NCBI GenBank assembly: GCA_910585235.1
Contig: CAJUCM010000003.1
Location: forward strand, 1-64,000
Reading direction: 5' to 3'
Source: an uncultured Christensenella sp.
Lineage (GTDB): Bacteria > Bacillota > Clostridia > Christensenellales > Borkfalkiaceae
DNA length: 64,000 nucleotides
The position numbers and the translations under genes were made by a program. This document shows positions 1 through 7,530 of the stretch, piece after piece. Numbering within the stretch: position 1 is the first letter of the stretch; each line of letters starts with the position of its first letter. The notes beneath the pieces were generated by a model. That model worked only from the letters and a program-made list of their open reading frames with translations. It had not been told where the DNA came from and searched no databases.

Positions 1-46
1 CCCTCTGCTTGTAAGGCAGATGCTCTCCCGGCTGAGCTAAACTTCC
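1..46 (-). tRNA. tRNA-Val (TAC), 3' part cut by window edge
   Basis: Read on the minus strand, the sequence gives a 5' acceptor strand GGAAGTT, a D-arm TAGCTCAG...GGGAGAGC, and an anticodon stem and loop CTGCCTTACAAGCAG with anticodon TAC. The anticodon arm is typical of bacterial tRNA-Val. The variable loop, T-arm and 3' acceptor lie beyond position 1, so closure of the acceptor stem cannot be checked. Confidence 0.9.
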
Positions 47-212
47 GACTTGCTTGAATAATATATCATATTCACGGGAAGAAAGCAAGCGATTTTCTTT
101 TAATTCGCAAATTTTTTCTAAAAAGTTTTTCATTCAGATATATGCGCCGACTGCGGTAAAATGTTCCCGTAAAGAGACCCTGCGCAAAATTTTGGCGGAT
201 ATATCTATTCAT

Positions 213-241
213 TTTACTTTGCGGCAAAATTATGATAAGAT
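213..241 (+). promoter_or_regulatory. Sigma-A type promoter, leaderless
   Basis: TTTACT (213-218), 17-base spacer, TAAGAT (236-241). Only six bases separate the -10 from the ATG at 248 and no Shine-Dalgarno sequence is present, so the predicted transcript starts at or next to the start codon. Confidence 0.55.
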
Positions 242-247
242 AGATCC

Positions 248-967
248 ATGAATATAGCGGTTATCAACGGCACGGAAAAACACGGCGTAACCTATCAACT
301 GAAAGAACTGTTTTTAGAACCGTTCAGGCAAACGGCGGATATTACTGAATTTTACCTGCCCAAGGATTGCCCCGATTTTTGCGCGGGCTGTACGGCGTGC
401 TTTATGAAGAGCGAAACCTTGTGCAAAGACGCCGAATATATCCGAAAAATAGAAAACGCGCTGTTAAAAGCCGATCTCGTCGTATTCGCTTCTCCCGCTT
501 ACGTCATGCACGCCACGGGCGCGATGAAAGCGCTCTTAGACCATTTCGGGTACCGCTGGATGCCGCACCGTCCTGCAAAAGAGATGTTCGGCAAGCGCGC
601 CGCAATCTTAACGCAGTGTCTTGGCGCAGGCGCAAAATCCACCGCGGAGGACATAAAAGACAGTCTGTCGTGGTGGGGAATTTCCAAAATAAAAATGTTT
701 ACCGCAAAGCTCATGCACGGAATCGTTTGGGATCGGCTTGACGAAACTAAACGCAAAAAAATAACGCGAAGCGTCAAAAAGTTTTCTGAAAAGTTCGCTA
801 AAATCAATTATTCCAAACCCGCGAAAACAAAATTTTTCACGAAAATCAAATTTTTAATTTGCCGTATGATACAAAAGTCTATCCGTTCAACCGATCCTGA
901 AAGCGCGGACTGCCGATATTGGGAGCATAACGGATGGTTCAAAAAAGAACGCCCTTGGAAAAGATAA
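248..967 (+). CDS. Flavodoxin-fold NAD(P)H-dependent oxidoreductase
   Basis: 239 residues. The N-terminus MNIAVINGTEKHG is the first beta strand and FMN phosphate loop of the flavodoxin-like / NADPH-dependent FMN reductase fold. A short cluster CAGCTACF near residue 46, followed by another Cys (near residue 59), resembles the cysteine motif seen in many flavodoxin-family reductases and iron-sulfur flavoproteins. The stretch VVFASPAYVMHATGAMKA is the second conserved FMN-contact region. Family members reduce quinones, flavins or other small molecules in the cytosol; the substrate here cannot be told. The basic C-terminal tail after residue 180 is less conserved and might sit at the membrane. 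The gene is monocistronic between a leaderless-type promoter and a strong terminator. Confidence 0.8.
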   Translation: MNIAVINGTEKHGVTYQLKELFLEPFRQTADITEFYLPKDCPDFCAGCTACFMKSETLCKDAEYIRKIENALLKADLVVFASPAYVMHATGAMKALLDHFGYRWMPHRPAKEMFGKRAAILTQCLGAGAKSTAEDIKDSLSWWGISKIKMFTAKLMHGIVWDRLDETKRKKITRSVKKFSEKFAKINYSKPAKTKFFTKIKFLICRMIQKSIRSTDPESADCRYWEHNGWFKKERPWKR

Positions 968-987
968 ATTTCAATTCATTCACGCAC

Positions 988-1024
988 AAAGCGCGGAGAT
1001 TTTCAAAAATCTCCGCGCTTTTTT
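988..1024 (+). terminator. Intrinsic terminator
   Basis: A 15-bp GC-rich stem (989-1003 with 1006-1020, tip of the loop at 1004-1005) ends in a T run. It follows the reductase gene and may also stop transcription from the convergent gene at 1031-1645. Confidence 0.85.
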
Positions 1025-1030
1025 GATTTT

Positions 1031-1645
1031 TCAAACGGCTTTCGCCGTCTCCTCTTTGATCACCTCGAAAAATGAAACGAGCTCCTGCATGGAGGACATA
1101 CAAGTCTGATACGCCTTTGAAGTTTTAGTCACGCCCCAATTGAGCAGGGTTTTGGCGATAATATCATAGGTCATTTGCGAACAGTCGTACCGCTTCAAGC
1201 GAACGATCAGGCGCAGATTATTGCACCTGCCCACCGTATCGCCGAAAAACGCGCCCGCAAACACGCCTCCGATCGCGCCGCCGCTGAACTCCATTTTTCC
1301 GTTTTCGTAAATCTCGTAATTGAGAAATTCGTCAAAACCCGCAACGACCGTAAGCGACTTATCGTAATCGAGAAAGATCATTTTCCGTGCGTTGCTGTCG
1401 ATGAGAAAATGCGGTTTCAGCGAATCGTCCTGCTTATTAAACGCCATGTGATCGTTCAGAACGAACACTTTATCGATATTCAGTCCGTTTTCGGCGATCA
1501 CGGAATTGACGGACGCATTCAATTCCGCGCGCCGTTTCAGAAATTGGTTGCGTTTTCTTTTCCAAAATAAATACCCGACGGCAAATCCCGCGGCAAGAAC
1601 GGCAGCCACGGCAGCCATAGCTCCCAGCCAAAGAATGTAAAACAT
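1031..1645 (-). CDS. Uncharacterised single-pass membrane protein
   Basis: 204 residues; family not recognised. Residues 3-29 form one strong transmembrane helix followed by the basic stop-transfer KRKRNQFLKRR, so most of the protein is probably cytosolic. A glycine-rich stretch GGAIGGVFAGAFFG (around residues 122-135) could be a re-entrant or membrane-associated segment. The start is supported by GAGGT six bases upstream of the ATG. It is transcribed divergently from the small HTH regulator at 1756 through a promoter embedded in an operator-like palindrome, which suggests that regulator controls it. No catalytic motif is visible. Confidence 0.65.
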   Translation of the reverse strand: MFYILWLGAMAAVAAVLAAGFAVGYLFWKRKRNQFLKRRAELNASVNSVIAENGLNIDKVFVLNDHMAFNKQDDSLKPHFLIDSNARKMIFLDYDKSLTVVAGFDEFLNYEIYENGKMEFSGGAIGGVFAGAFFGDTVGRCNNLRLIVRLKRYDCSQMTYDIIAKTLLNWGVTKTSKAYQTCMSSMQELVSFFEVIKEETAKAV

Positions 1646-1690
1646 ACTCTACCTCGCTTCCGGTTTCCGCAGAAACCGTATTTTTATTAC

Positions 1691-1741
1691 AATATACTCT
1701 ATTTATCGAGTATTGTCAAGTGATAGAGTATAAATTAAAAT
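1691..1741. promoter_or_regulatory. Divergent promoters overlapping a palindromic operator
   Basis: Minus strand: TTGACA (1719-1714), 17-base spacer, TATATT (1696-1691), driving the membrane gene. Plus strand: TTGTCA (1713-1718), 17-base spacer, TAAAAT (1736-1741), driving the HTH gene. Arms ATACTCTAT (1694-1702) and ATAGAGTAT (1723-1731) are perfect inverted repeats, and an inner TACTC/GAGTA pair (1695-1699 with 1708-1712) overlaps them. Both -35 elements overlap on opposite strands, so one bound repressor could close both promoters. Confidence 0.65.
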
Positions 1742-1755
1742 AAAAATATCGGAAT

Positions 1756-1965
1756 ATGATTACTTACGAACCTTTTTACGATACCTTAAAACGAAGAGGG
1801 ATCTCAACCTATAAACTCGTTCAGCAGCACGGGCTCAGCCGAAGTCTTTTGGACAGACTCAAACACAACAAGCCGTTGAGCACGGTGACGCTCAACGACT
1901 TATGCGAGATACTCGACTGCAACGTAGAGGATATTATCAGATATGAAAAAGACAGCCGCTCCTGA
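1756..1965 (+). CDS. Small XRE/Cro-type helix-turn-helix regulator
   Basis: 69 residues, almost entirely one HTH domain. Residues 15-40 (ISTYKLVQQHGLSRSLLDRL) form the helix-turn-helix and LSTVTLNDLCEILDC gives the following helices typical of small HTH_26/YozG-like regulators. There is no effector domain, so it probably acts as a dimer sensing concentration or an unknown ligand. No Shine-Dalgarno sequence precedes the ATG; the -10 lies 14 bases upstream. It likely autoregulates and controls the divergent membrane gene through the palindrome at 1694-1731. Its last codons and stop lie inside the stem-loop of the downstream terminator. Confidence 0.85.
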   Translation: MITYEPFYDTLKRRGISTYKLVQQHGLSRSLLDRLKHNKPLSTVTLNDLCEILDCNVEDIIRYEKDSRS

Positions 1966-1988
1966 AAGAGCGGCTGTCCTGTTTTTGA
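1951..1988. terminator. Bidirectional terminator shared by HTH gene and rpmA
   Basis: Stem GACAGCCGCTC (1951-1961) with GAGCGGCTGTC (1968-1978); T-rich on the plus side (1982-1986) and five Ts on the minus side. The TGA of the HTH gene (1963-1965) is in the loop. Confidence 0.8.
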
Positions 1989-1990
1989 TT

Positions 1991-2257
1991 TTAATAGACG
2001 CTGACTTGTTTTTTGTCCTTTCCCAAGCGCTCGTATTTTACCACGCCGTCTTTGAGAGCGAAGAGCGTATCGTCTCCGCCGATGCCGACGTTGTTACCGG
2101 GGTGGATCTTCGTGCCTCTCTGACGGACGAGAATGCTGCCCGCAAGAACGGCTTGCCCGTCCTGACGCTTTACGCCGAGGCGTTTTGCATTGCTGTCTCT
2201 TCCGTTGTGAGAGGAACCCGTTCCCTTTTTATGAGCGAATAAACCGAGAAAAATCAT
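1991..2257 (-). CDS. rpmA: Ribosomal protein bL27
   Basis: 88 residues, the family's usual length. The core HKKGTGSSHNGRDSNAKRLG and the block RQRGTKIHPGNNVGIG are diagnostic of bL27, which lines the peptidyl transferase centre of the 50S subunit. Like Firmicutes L27 it carries a short N-terminal extension (MIFLGLFA) before HKKG that would have to be removed by the cysteine protease Prp in the known pathway. It follows rplU in the same operon with a 47-base gap, preceded by GGAGATGATATT. Unlike many Firmicutes, no prp gene lies between rplU and rpmA. Confidence 0.97.
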   Translation of the reverse strand: MIFLGLFAHKKGTGSSHNGRDSNAKRLGVKRQDGQAVLAGSILVRQRGTKIHPGNNVGIGGDDTLFALKDGVVKYERLGKDKKQVSVY

Positions 2258-2304
2258 AATATCATCTCCTTATTCAAAGTGTGGGCTTTCAGCCCCTGTT
2301 GCGG

Positions 2305-2610
2305 TCAAAGCGTGATCTTTTCAATCTTTACCGCAGTAAACGGTTGACGGTGACCTTGTTTCTTGCGCTCGTTCTTCTTTGCCTTGTACTTAAATACAAT
2401 GATCTTTTTGAACTTATCCTGCGCTTCCACTTTTGCCGTAACCTTGGCGTTCTTCACGTCGTTTCCGACTTTCACGCCCTTATCGCCACAAACCATAACG
2501 ACGTTGAAAGTGACTTCCGCCCCGACTTCCTGAGGGAGCTTTTCCACTTTGAGAACGTCGCCCTCGGAAACCTTATACTGCTTTCCGCCGTTTTCGATGA
2601 TTGCGTACAT
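2305..2610 (-). CDS. rplU: Ribosomal protein bL21
   Basis: 101 residues, full length. The start MYAIIENGGKQYKVSEGD and the end FKYKAKKNERKKQGHRQPFT are the conserved bL21 signatures. bL21 binds 23S rRNA in the large subunit. First gene of the rplU-rpmA operon; AGGAGGT lies nine bases upstream of the ATG. The 5' leader of about 90 bases may hold an autoregulatory structure. Confidence 0.97.
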   Translation of the reverse strand: MYAIIENGGKQYKVSEGDVLKVEKLPQEVGAEVTFNVVMVCGDKGVKVGNDVKNAKVTAKVEAQDKFKKIIVFKYKAKKNERKKQGHRQPFTAVKIEKITL

Positions 2611-2700
2611 TCGTTTTTTACCTCCTTTCGGTCTCGCAAGCTGCTTAGGCGATCCCCTTTCGGGAATGCTTTTCTTGTTGCCCGTTCTTAGCGGCTAAAT
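2611..2700 (-). promoter_or_regulatory. Possible L21-type mRNA leader
   Basis: The rplU transcript has an untranslated leader of about 85 bases with a small hairpin ATTCCC-gaaa-GGGGAT (about 2653-2668) and a second imperfect stem just before the ribosome binding site. Firmicutes rplU genes commonly carry the L21 leader here. I cannot confirm the consensus by eye; a covariance search is required. Confidence 0.35.
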
Positions 2701-2701
2701 C

Positions 2702-2730
2702 AATTTACCATAGCGGATCAAAAAAGTCAA
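2702..2730 (-). promoter_or_regulatory. Sigma-A promoter of rplU-rpmA
   Basis: TTGACT (2730-2725), 17-base spacer, TAAATT (2707-2702). Confidence 0.7.
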
Positions 2731-2801
2731 GCGGTTTTGCACCCGATTTGCATACATTTTATGTTTCCGTACAAACTGAAAGTAAGTTCAAGGAGAATAT
2801 T

Positions 2802-3248
2802 ATGGAAGAAATCAAAAAAAGCGAAGAAGTCCTTGCGGAAGTGCACAGAAACTGCCAGCTTGCGTTGCAGTCCATTTCGGACATCCTGCCCGAAGTAGAC
2901 GACACCGCCGTCAAGGAAGAACTTCTCAAACAACACGAGGAATACGAAAAAATCGGTTCAAAGGCGACGATCATTGCCAAAAACAAGAATATCGAGCTGA
3001 AAAACCCCGGTCCCATCAAGAAAGCGATGATGTGGACGAGCATCAAGGTGAACACCATGAAAGACGATTCCCGCGCGCACATTGCCGAAATGATGGTGCA
3101 GGGCACGGTCATGGGAATCACGGCGCTCAAAACGAGCCTCGGACAGATGAGCGACAATTACGCCGACAACGAGATCAAAGAGCTTGCCGAAGAACTGCTT
3201 CACGCAGAAGAGGGCTTTGAAAAGAGCTGGAAATCGCTGATCGCGTAA
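2802..3248 (+). CDS. Uncharacterised helical protein
   Basis: 148 residues from the ATG at 2802, chosen because AAGGAGAATATT sits directly upstream; an in-frame ATG at 2748 has no such site. The protein is predicted all-helical and charged: long amphipathic segments (EEIKKSEEVLAEVHRNCQLALQ, then residues 45-70, 90-125 and 125-148) suggest a four-helix bundle, reminiscent of ferritin-like or DUF2383-type folds, but no metal-binding ExxH pattern is visible. There is no signal peptide, so it is probably cytosolic. Monocistronic, ending in a strong terminator. Function unknown. Confidence 0.7.
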   Translation: MEEIKKSEEVLAEVHRNCQLALQSISDILPEVDDTAVKEELLKQHEEYEKIGSKATIIAKNKNIELKNPGPIKKAMMWTSIKVNTMKDDSRAHIAEMMVQGTVMGITALKTSLGQMSDNYADNEIKELAEELLHAEEGFEKSWKSLIA

Positions 3249-3264
3249 AAAATACGAAAGCATA

Positions 3265-3300
3265 AAATTCCGCCCGTTCCGCAGAACGGGCGGAATTTTT
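3265..3300. terminator. Bidirectional terminator
   Basis: A 15-bp perfect stem (3265-3279 with 3284-3298) and four-base loop between convergent genes, with A and T runs on both sides. Confidence 0.9.
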
Positions 3301-3725
3301 TATTTGCGCGATCGACTGTACAAAACGACGTTTCTTTCAACTTTTCCGCTTCTGATTTCTTCCAGCTTCCGCCTGTAAAACTCTTTACCGTCATCATCCA
3401 TATCGGTGCAACTAAGATAATTCCGATATAAATTTTTTGTCGCCAAAACATAAACGCGGTACTTTTTGTTCGTGTAAAAAGGAAACAGGAATACGACCGT
3501 GAATAAAATGAGTACGCCCGTTCCAAGACACATCCCCCCGTAGATATAATCCGTAACATGATCGGACTTGTTTGCGCCGACGATAAACAGCACGATTCCC
3601 GCGACCGTAAGAACGCTCCCGATCACGCCGCCAATAATGCGGATTTTATTCATGAATTTTTCGCAATGCCTGTCATGCGCTCTTTTGTCCGCCTCAAACT
3701 GTTTTTCGGCTTCCTTGACTCTCAC
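3300..3725 (-). CDS. Uncharacterised two-helix membrane protein
   Basis: 141 residues starting at GTG (3725), preceded by AGGGGGAC at good spacing. The N-terminal 25 residues form a charged helix (KEAEKQFEADKRAHD), then come two transmembrane helices (about 29-50 and 62-83) separated by a short loop, then a basic cytosolic tail with KKYRVYVLATKNLYRNYLSC. The family is not recognised. It lies 11 bases after rsmA and is probably the last gene of the metG-tatD-rsmA cluster. An alternative start at the ATG of MNKIRIIGG would remove the charged helix. Confidence 0.65.
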   Translation of the reverse strand: MRVKEAEKQFEADKRAHDRHCEKFMNKIRIIGGVIGSVLTVAGIVLFIVGANKSDHVTDYIYGGMCLGTGVLILFTVVFLFPFYTNKKYRVYVLATKNLYRNYLSCTDMDDDGKEFYRRKLEEIRSGKVERNVVLYSRSRK

Positions 3726-3736
3726 GGTTCGTCCCC

Positions 3737-4570
3737 CTATCCCGTTACGATGTTTTTTTCAAACAGTATATCCGAAAGCGCGCCGAGCGTTTCGGGCGAA
3801 AGCGCTTCTCCGCGCGCGCCCTCCCGAATGCCCGCCGCCCCTAAAATTTCTTTCGCCTCTTCACGGCCGAGGCGGAACGCGTTCATCAGATTGTTTTCAA
3901 GCGTCTTTCTCCTGCTCAGAAAGGCGCACCGCACCACTGCCCGATACGCCTTTTCGCTCTTCACGGCAAACCCGCCCCTTGTAAAATCGATTTTTACGAC
4001 GGCGGAATCGACGTTGGGGCGGGGCGAAAACATTGCTCTCGGCACTTTACGCATGATTTGCGCTTCCCCGCGGCGGGCGAGCGCCGCCGTGATCGCGCCG
4101 TAGTCCGCCGTATTTTCCGCGGCGGCAAGTCTGAACGCGACCTCTTCCTGCACCATGACGGTGAGCGAACGGCAACGCTTTGCCTCCTCCGCAAAGCGCA
4201 TAATGATCGGCGTCGTGATATAGTAGGGAAGATTTGCAACGACCGCATATTCCCCCAGCGCCTCTTCGAGCGTTTCAAGATTTTCCTTTGCAAAATCGCG
4301 GAACACGACTTCGATGTTCTCGAATCCCGCAAGGCTCTCTTCCAGCACGGGTTTCAGCTCGCGGTCGATCTCATAAGAGACGACGCGCCGCGCGCATTCG
4401 GCAAGCGCGCCCGTCAAAGCGCCCGCGCCCGCGCCGATTTCAAGCACCGTATCCTGTTTTGCAACGCCCGCATCCGCAACGATCGCGCGGAGCAAATTCT
4501 TATCGCTGATAAAATTCTGCCCGAACTTTTTTTTGAAACCGAATCCGTGTTTATAGAGTATATCTTCCAT
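3737..4570 (-). CDS. rsmA: 16S rRNA dimethyladenosine transferase RsmA
   Basis: 277 residues. Dimethylates two adjacent adenosines in helix 45 of 16S rRNA during 30S maturation, using SAM. Motif I (VLEIGAGAGALT), the acidic loop ending motif II (SYEID) and the catalytic NLPYYIT tetrad region are all present, and the C-terminal helical domain is full length. The opening KKKFGQNFISDKNLL is the family's N-terminal signature. ATG 4570 was chosen over the upstream extension to 4648 because AAGGAAAATC precedes it and the family starts here. Confidence 0.96.
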   Translation of the reverse strand: MEDILYKHGFGFKKKFGQNFISDKNLLRAIVADAGVAKQDTVLEIGAGAGALTGALAECARRVVSYEIDRELKPVLEESLAGFENIEVVFRDFAKENLETLEEALGEYAVVANLPYYITTPIIMRFAEEAKRCRSLTVMVQEEVAFRLAAAENTADYGAITAALARRGEAQIMRKVPRAMFSPRPNVDSAVVKIDFTRGGFAVKSEKAYRAVVRCAFLSRRKTLENNLMNAFRLGREEAKEILGAAGIREGARGEALSPETLGALSDILFEKNIVTG

Positions 4571-4637
4571 GATTTTCCTTGACTTTTCCGCGCATTTCCG
4601 CACATACTGATAACAGAAAGGCGGAACGCTTTTCATA

Positions 4638-4680
4638 CAAAAGAACAAGAGGTTCGCCGTCGCGTTGGTGACGGCGAACC
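4638..4680 (-). terminator. Intrinsic terminator after tatD
   Basis: Stem 4651-4661 with 4670-4680 (11 bp, GGTTCGCCGTC/GACGGCGAACC), followed on the minus strand by TCTTGTTCTTTT. The T tract is interrupted, so partial read-through into rsmA is likely. Confidence 0.6.
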
Positions 4681-4687
4681 TTCGACT

Positions 4688-5449
4688 TTATTGCGAAATT
4701 TTCGGAAACAGCCGTTCGGCGTTTTGTTCGATCTGCCGTTCGAGCGTTTCCCGATCCGTGCCTTTGAGCTGAGCGAGCCGCCCGACGATGACGGGAATAT
4801 TCGCGGGCGAATTTTTTTCTCCGCGGAACGGACTTAAATAGGGGCTGTCCGTCTCGGACAAAATTCTGTCAAGCGGACAAGCCTCCACGCTCTCCCAAAT
4901 CTTTTTCGCGTTCTTAAAACATGCGACCCCGCCGAACGAGAAATACGCGCCGAAATTCAAAAACGCGTCCATGTTCTCCCTGCCGTAGGAATAGCAGTGC
5001 AAAAGGATCCCGCTTTTCAGATACCGTTCGCAGTTTTTCAGGATCGCGAGCGTATCGGCGCACGCGTCGCGCGAATGAATCTGAACGGGCAGATCCTCCT
5101 CGGAAGCGAGCGCGAGCTGCGCTTCAAACGCTTCCCGCTGTTTCGTTTTATCCGTATCTTCGTAGTGATAGTCGAGCCCGATCTCGCCGACCGCAACGCA
5201 CTTTTGATCCCCGCATAGTTCTTTGATCTCCGCGACCGTCCCGCGGGAAAACCCGTCCGTCACGGAGGGATGAACGCCCGCCGTAAAGAACGCGCCATCA
5301 TACTCCTTACAGAAGTCGCGGTGCATTTTCGTATGCTCTACGCTGTCGCCCGCGAGAATGACGCGCGACACACCCGCCGAACGTATCTTATTCCACTCGT
5401 CGGGAAAGAGGTACCCCTCCTCCGCAAAGTGCGCGTGAACGTCGATCAT
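4688..5449 (-). CDS. tatD: TatD-family metal-dependent hydrolase
   Basis: 253 residues, normal for TatD. Metal-binding residues of the TIM barrel are visible: DVHAHF at the N-terminus, GEIGLDYHY near residue 107, PVQIHSRDA near 143, LLHCYSYG near 168 and SETDSPYLSP near 219. TatD proteins are Mg-dependent 3'-5' exonucleases or deoxyribonucleases implicated in DNA repair and RNA decay. The start overlaps the metG stop by ATGA, giving translational coupling. Confidence 0.94.
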   Translation of the reverse strand: MIDVHAHFAEEGYLFPDEWNKIRSAGVSRVILAGDSVEHTKMHRDFCKEYDGAFFTAGVHPSVTDGFSRGTVAEIKELCGDQKCVAVGEIGLDYHYEDTDKTKQREAFEAQLALASEEDLPVQIHSRDACADTLAILKNCERYLKSGILLHCYSYGRENMDAFLNFGAYFSFGGVACFKNAKKIWESVEACPLDRILSETDSPYLSPFRGEKNSPANIPVIVGRLAQLKGTDRETLERQIEQNAERLFPKISQ

Positions 5450-7395
5450 CTCACGCTTCCGCCGCTTTCCATGAGCTTTTCGGGGGAGACAAGACTGAGA
5501 TTCCCTTCCCCGTCCTCAGCGCAGAGGATCATCCCCTCCGAGAGAACGCCGCAAAGTTTTGCGGGCTTTAAGTTGGTGACGACGACGACTTTTTTGCCGA
5601 CCATCTCTTCGGGCGTATAGAATTTTCCGATCCCCGAAACGACGGAACGCACTTCCCCGCCGATCCTCACCGTTTCGTGCAGAAGTTTTTCGCTCTTTGC
5701 GACCTTTTCGCAGGCGACGACTTCGCCCACTCTGATTTCCACTTTATCGAATTCATCGATCGTGATGAGTTCTTTTTTCATAGTTTCCTGTTTTTTCTCC
5801 GTCTTTTTCGGTTCGGATTTTTTGCGGTTCGCACGGACAAACTCCGCGACCGCCTGCATCTCCTTTTTCACGTCGATCCGCGGGAACAGGGGCTCAAGTT
5901 TTTCGACCTTTTCCCCGCCTTTCAAACCGCCGAACTGCAACGCCTCGAAACCCGCGTTTTCGTCCTGCGACAAACTTTTCAGAACAAGCGCGGGCGCTTT
6001 CGTCAAAAACGGTTTCAAGAGGATCGCCGTCATGCGGACGACCTCGGCAAGGTTATAGAGCACCGCGCCGAGACGGTCTTTTTTTGCGGGGTCCTTGGCA
6101 AGCGCCCAGGGCGTCGTCTCGTCGATATACTTATTGGCGCGCGAAACGAGCGCAAAGATCGCGGAGAGCGCGTCGGGCGCGTTCAACTTTTCCATTGCGC
6201 TTTCGACCTTTGCGAACGTGCCGTTTGCAAGCGCGATCAGCTCTTTGTCAACCGCCTCCTCCTTGCCCCTTTGGGGAACGCAACCGAAGTTTTGCAGGAT
6301 CATCGCCTCCGTGCGCGAGACGAGGTTTCCGAAATCGTTTGCAAGGTCTGCGTTCACGCGCAGTAAAAACCGTTCGTTCGTATATTCGCCGTCGCTCCCG
6401 AACGGGATCTCGCGCAGAAGAAAATATCTGACCGCGTCCGCGCCGTAGCGTTTGACGAGCTCATAGGGATCGGTCAGCTCCTCCGAACCCGTCTCCTTAC
6501 TCTTGGAGAGTTTCTCCCCGCCGATCAGGAGCCACCCGTGTCCGTAGTTGCGTTCGGGCAAGGGCAGTCCGAGCGCCATCAGGATCGCGGGCCAGATGAT
6601 CGCGTGAAAGCGCACGATCTCCTTTCCCATCAGGTGCAGGTTTGCCGACCAGTATTTTTTGAAGAGCGAATCGTCCGCCGAAAGATAGCCGAGCACGGAG
6701 AGATAATTGATGAGCGCGTCAACCCAGACGTAAGCGGTGTGCCGTTCGTCAAAGGGAAGCGGAACGCCCCACTTCACGTTCGTGCGCGACACGCTCAGAT
6801 CCTGCAATCCCTCTTTCAGGAAATTGTTGACCATCTCGTTGACGCGCGATTTCGGCTGTAAAAATTCGGGGTTGTCCCCGTAGTGTTTGAGGATCTTCGG
6901 CGCGTATTTGGAGAGACGGAAGAAATAGCTCTCCTCCTTTCTCCGCTCCACCGCTCGCCCGCAGTCGGGGCATTTTCCGTTTACGAGTTGGGCTTCCGTC
7001 CACATACTCTCGCAGGGGACGCAGTAATAGCCCTCGTATTCGGATTTATAAATATCCCCGCTGTCGTAGAGCTTCTGATAAATTTTTTGTACGCACTCCG
7101 CATGGGCGGGATCGGTCGTACGGATAAAGCGGTCGTACGAGACGTCGAGAAGCGACCACATCTCCTTGATCTCGTCAACGAGGGGCGTAATGAACGCAAG
7201 CGGGGTAACGCCCCTTTTTGCGGCTTCCTTTTCCACTTTCTGCCCGTGTTCGTCGGTGCCCGTCGTAAAGAATACGTCCTCGCCCTTCATGCGGTGGAAT
7301 CTGGCGATCGCGTCGCAGATAATTGTCGTATAGCAGTGCCCGATATGCCACTTCCCGCTCGGATAATAAATGGGCGTCGTAATATAGTATTTCAT
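5446..7395 (-). CDS. metG: Methionyl-tRNA synthetase
   Basis: 649 residues. Charges tRNA-Met in the cytosol. The class I signature is GKWHIGHC, and GEKLSKSKETG is the KMSKS loop. A zinc knuckle with CVPC and CPDC pairs lies near residues 125-145. The C-terminal 110 residues (from about ITIDEFDKVEIRVGEVV) form the OB-fold tRNA-binding domain that dimerises the enzyme. ATG 7395 was chosen because AAGTGAGAAC precedes it and the catalytic domain begins at once with MKYYITTPIYYPSG; the extension to 7524 is spurious. Transcribed first in the metG-tatD(-rsmA) cluster. Confidence 0.97.
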   Translation of the reverse strand: MKYYITTPIYYPSGKWHIGHCYTTIICDAIARFHRMKGEDVFFTTGTDEHGQKVEKEAAKRGVTPLAFITPLVDEIKEMWSLLDVSYDRFIRTTDPAHAECVQKIYQKLYDSGDIYKSEYEGYYCVPCESMWTEAQLVNGKCPDCGRAVERRKEESYFFRLSKYAPKILKHYGDNPEFLQPKSRVNEMVNNFLKEGLQDLSVSRTNVKWGVPLPFDERHTAYVWVDALINYLSVLGYLSADDSLFKKYWSANLHLMGKEIVRFHAIIWPAILMALGLPLPERNYGHGWLLIGGEKLSKSKETGSEELTDPYELVKRYGADAVRYFLLREIPFGSDGEYTNERFLLRVNADLANDFGNLVSRTEAMILQNFGCVPQRGKEEAVDKELIALANGTFAKVESAMEKLNAPDALSAIFALVSRANKYIDETTPWALAKDPAKKDRLGAVLYNLAEVVRMTAILLKPFLTKAPALVLKSLSQDENAGFEALQFGGLKGGEKVEKLEPLFPRIDVKKEMQAVAEFVRANRKKSEPKKTEKKQETMKKELITIDEFDKVEIRVGEVVACEKVAKSEKLLHETVRIGGEVRSVVSGIGKFYTPEEMVGKKVVVVTNLKPAKLCGVLSEGMILCAEDGEGNLSLVSPEKLMESGGSVR

Positions 7396-7444
7396 GTTCT
7401 CACTTTTCTTTCGGCTGTTTTTCAGCCGTCCTTGATTTTTTATT

Positions 7445-7473
7445 ATTATAGCGCAACGCACGCAAAAAGTAAA
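7445..7473 (-). promoter_or_regulatory. Sigma-A promoter of metG
   Basis: TTTACT (7473-7468), 17-base spacer, TATAAT (7450-7445). The leader of about 45 bases holds a small CGGCTG/CAGCCG hairpin but is too short for a T-box. Confidence 0.75.
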
Positions 7474-7496
7474 TTCATTTTTGCGCAAAATATTCG

Positions 7497-7525
7497 GAAT
7501 AATCGGACAAGCCGAAACATACAAT
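7497..7525 (+). promoter_or_regulatory. Sigma-E-like sporulation promoter of spmAB
   Basis: GAATAAT (7497-7503), 14-base spacer, CATACAAT (7518-7525). The -10 matches the Bacillus sigma-E consensus exactly and the -35 six of seven positions. No sigma-A -35 is found at suitable spacing. The start codon is five bases downstream, so the message is probably leaderless. Confidence 0.6.
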
Positions 7526-7530
7526 CGGAT

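Noticed and set aside
54..251. 65-codon frame on the plus strand before the reductase gene
   Set aside because: No ribosome site, overlaps the next gene's start and contains that gene's promoter; composition is that of A+T-rich intergenic DNA.
7396..7444. T-box leader for metG
   Set aside because: The leader is only about 45 bases with one small hairpin; far too short.
6883..7530. Long in-frame extension upstream of spmA
   Set aside because: It is antisense to metG and lies before the sigma-E-like promoter; the SpmA family starts at 7531.
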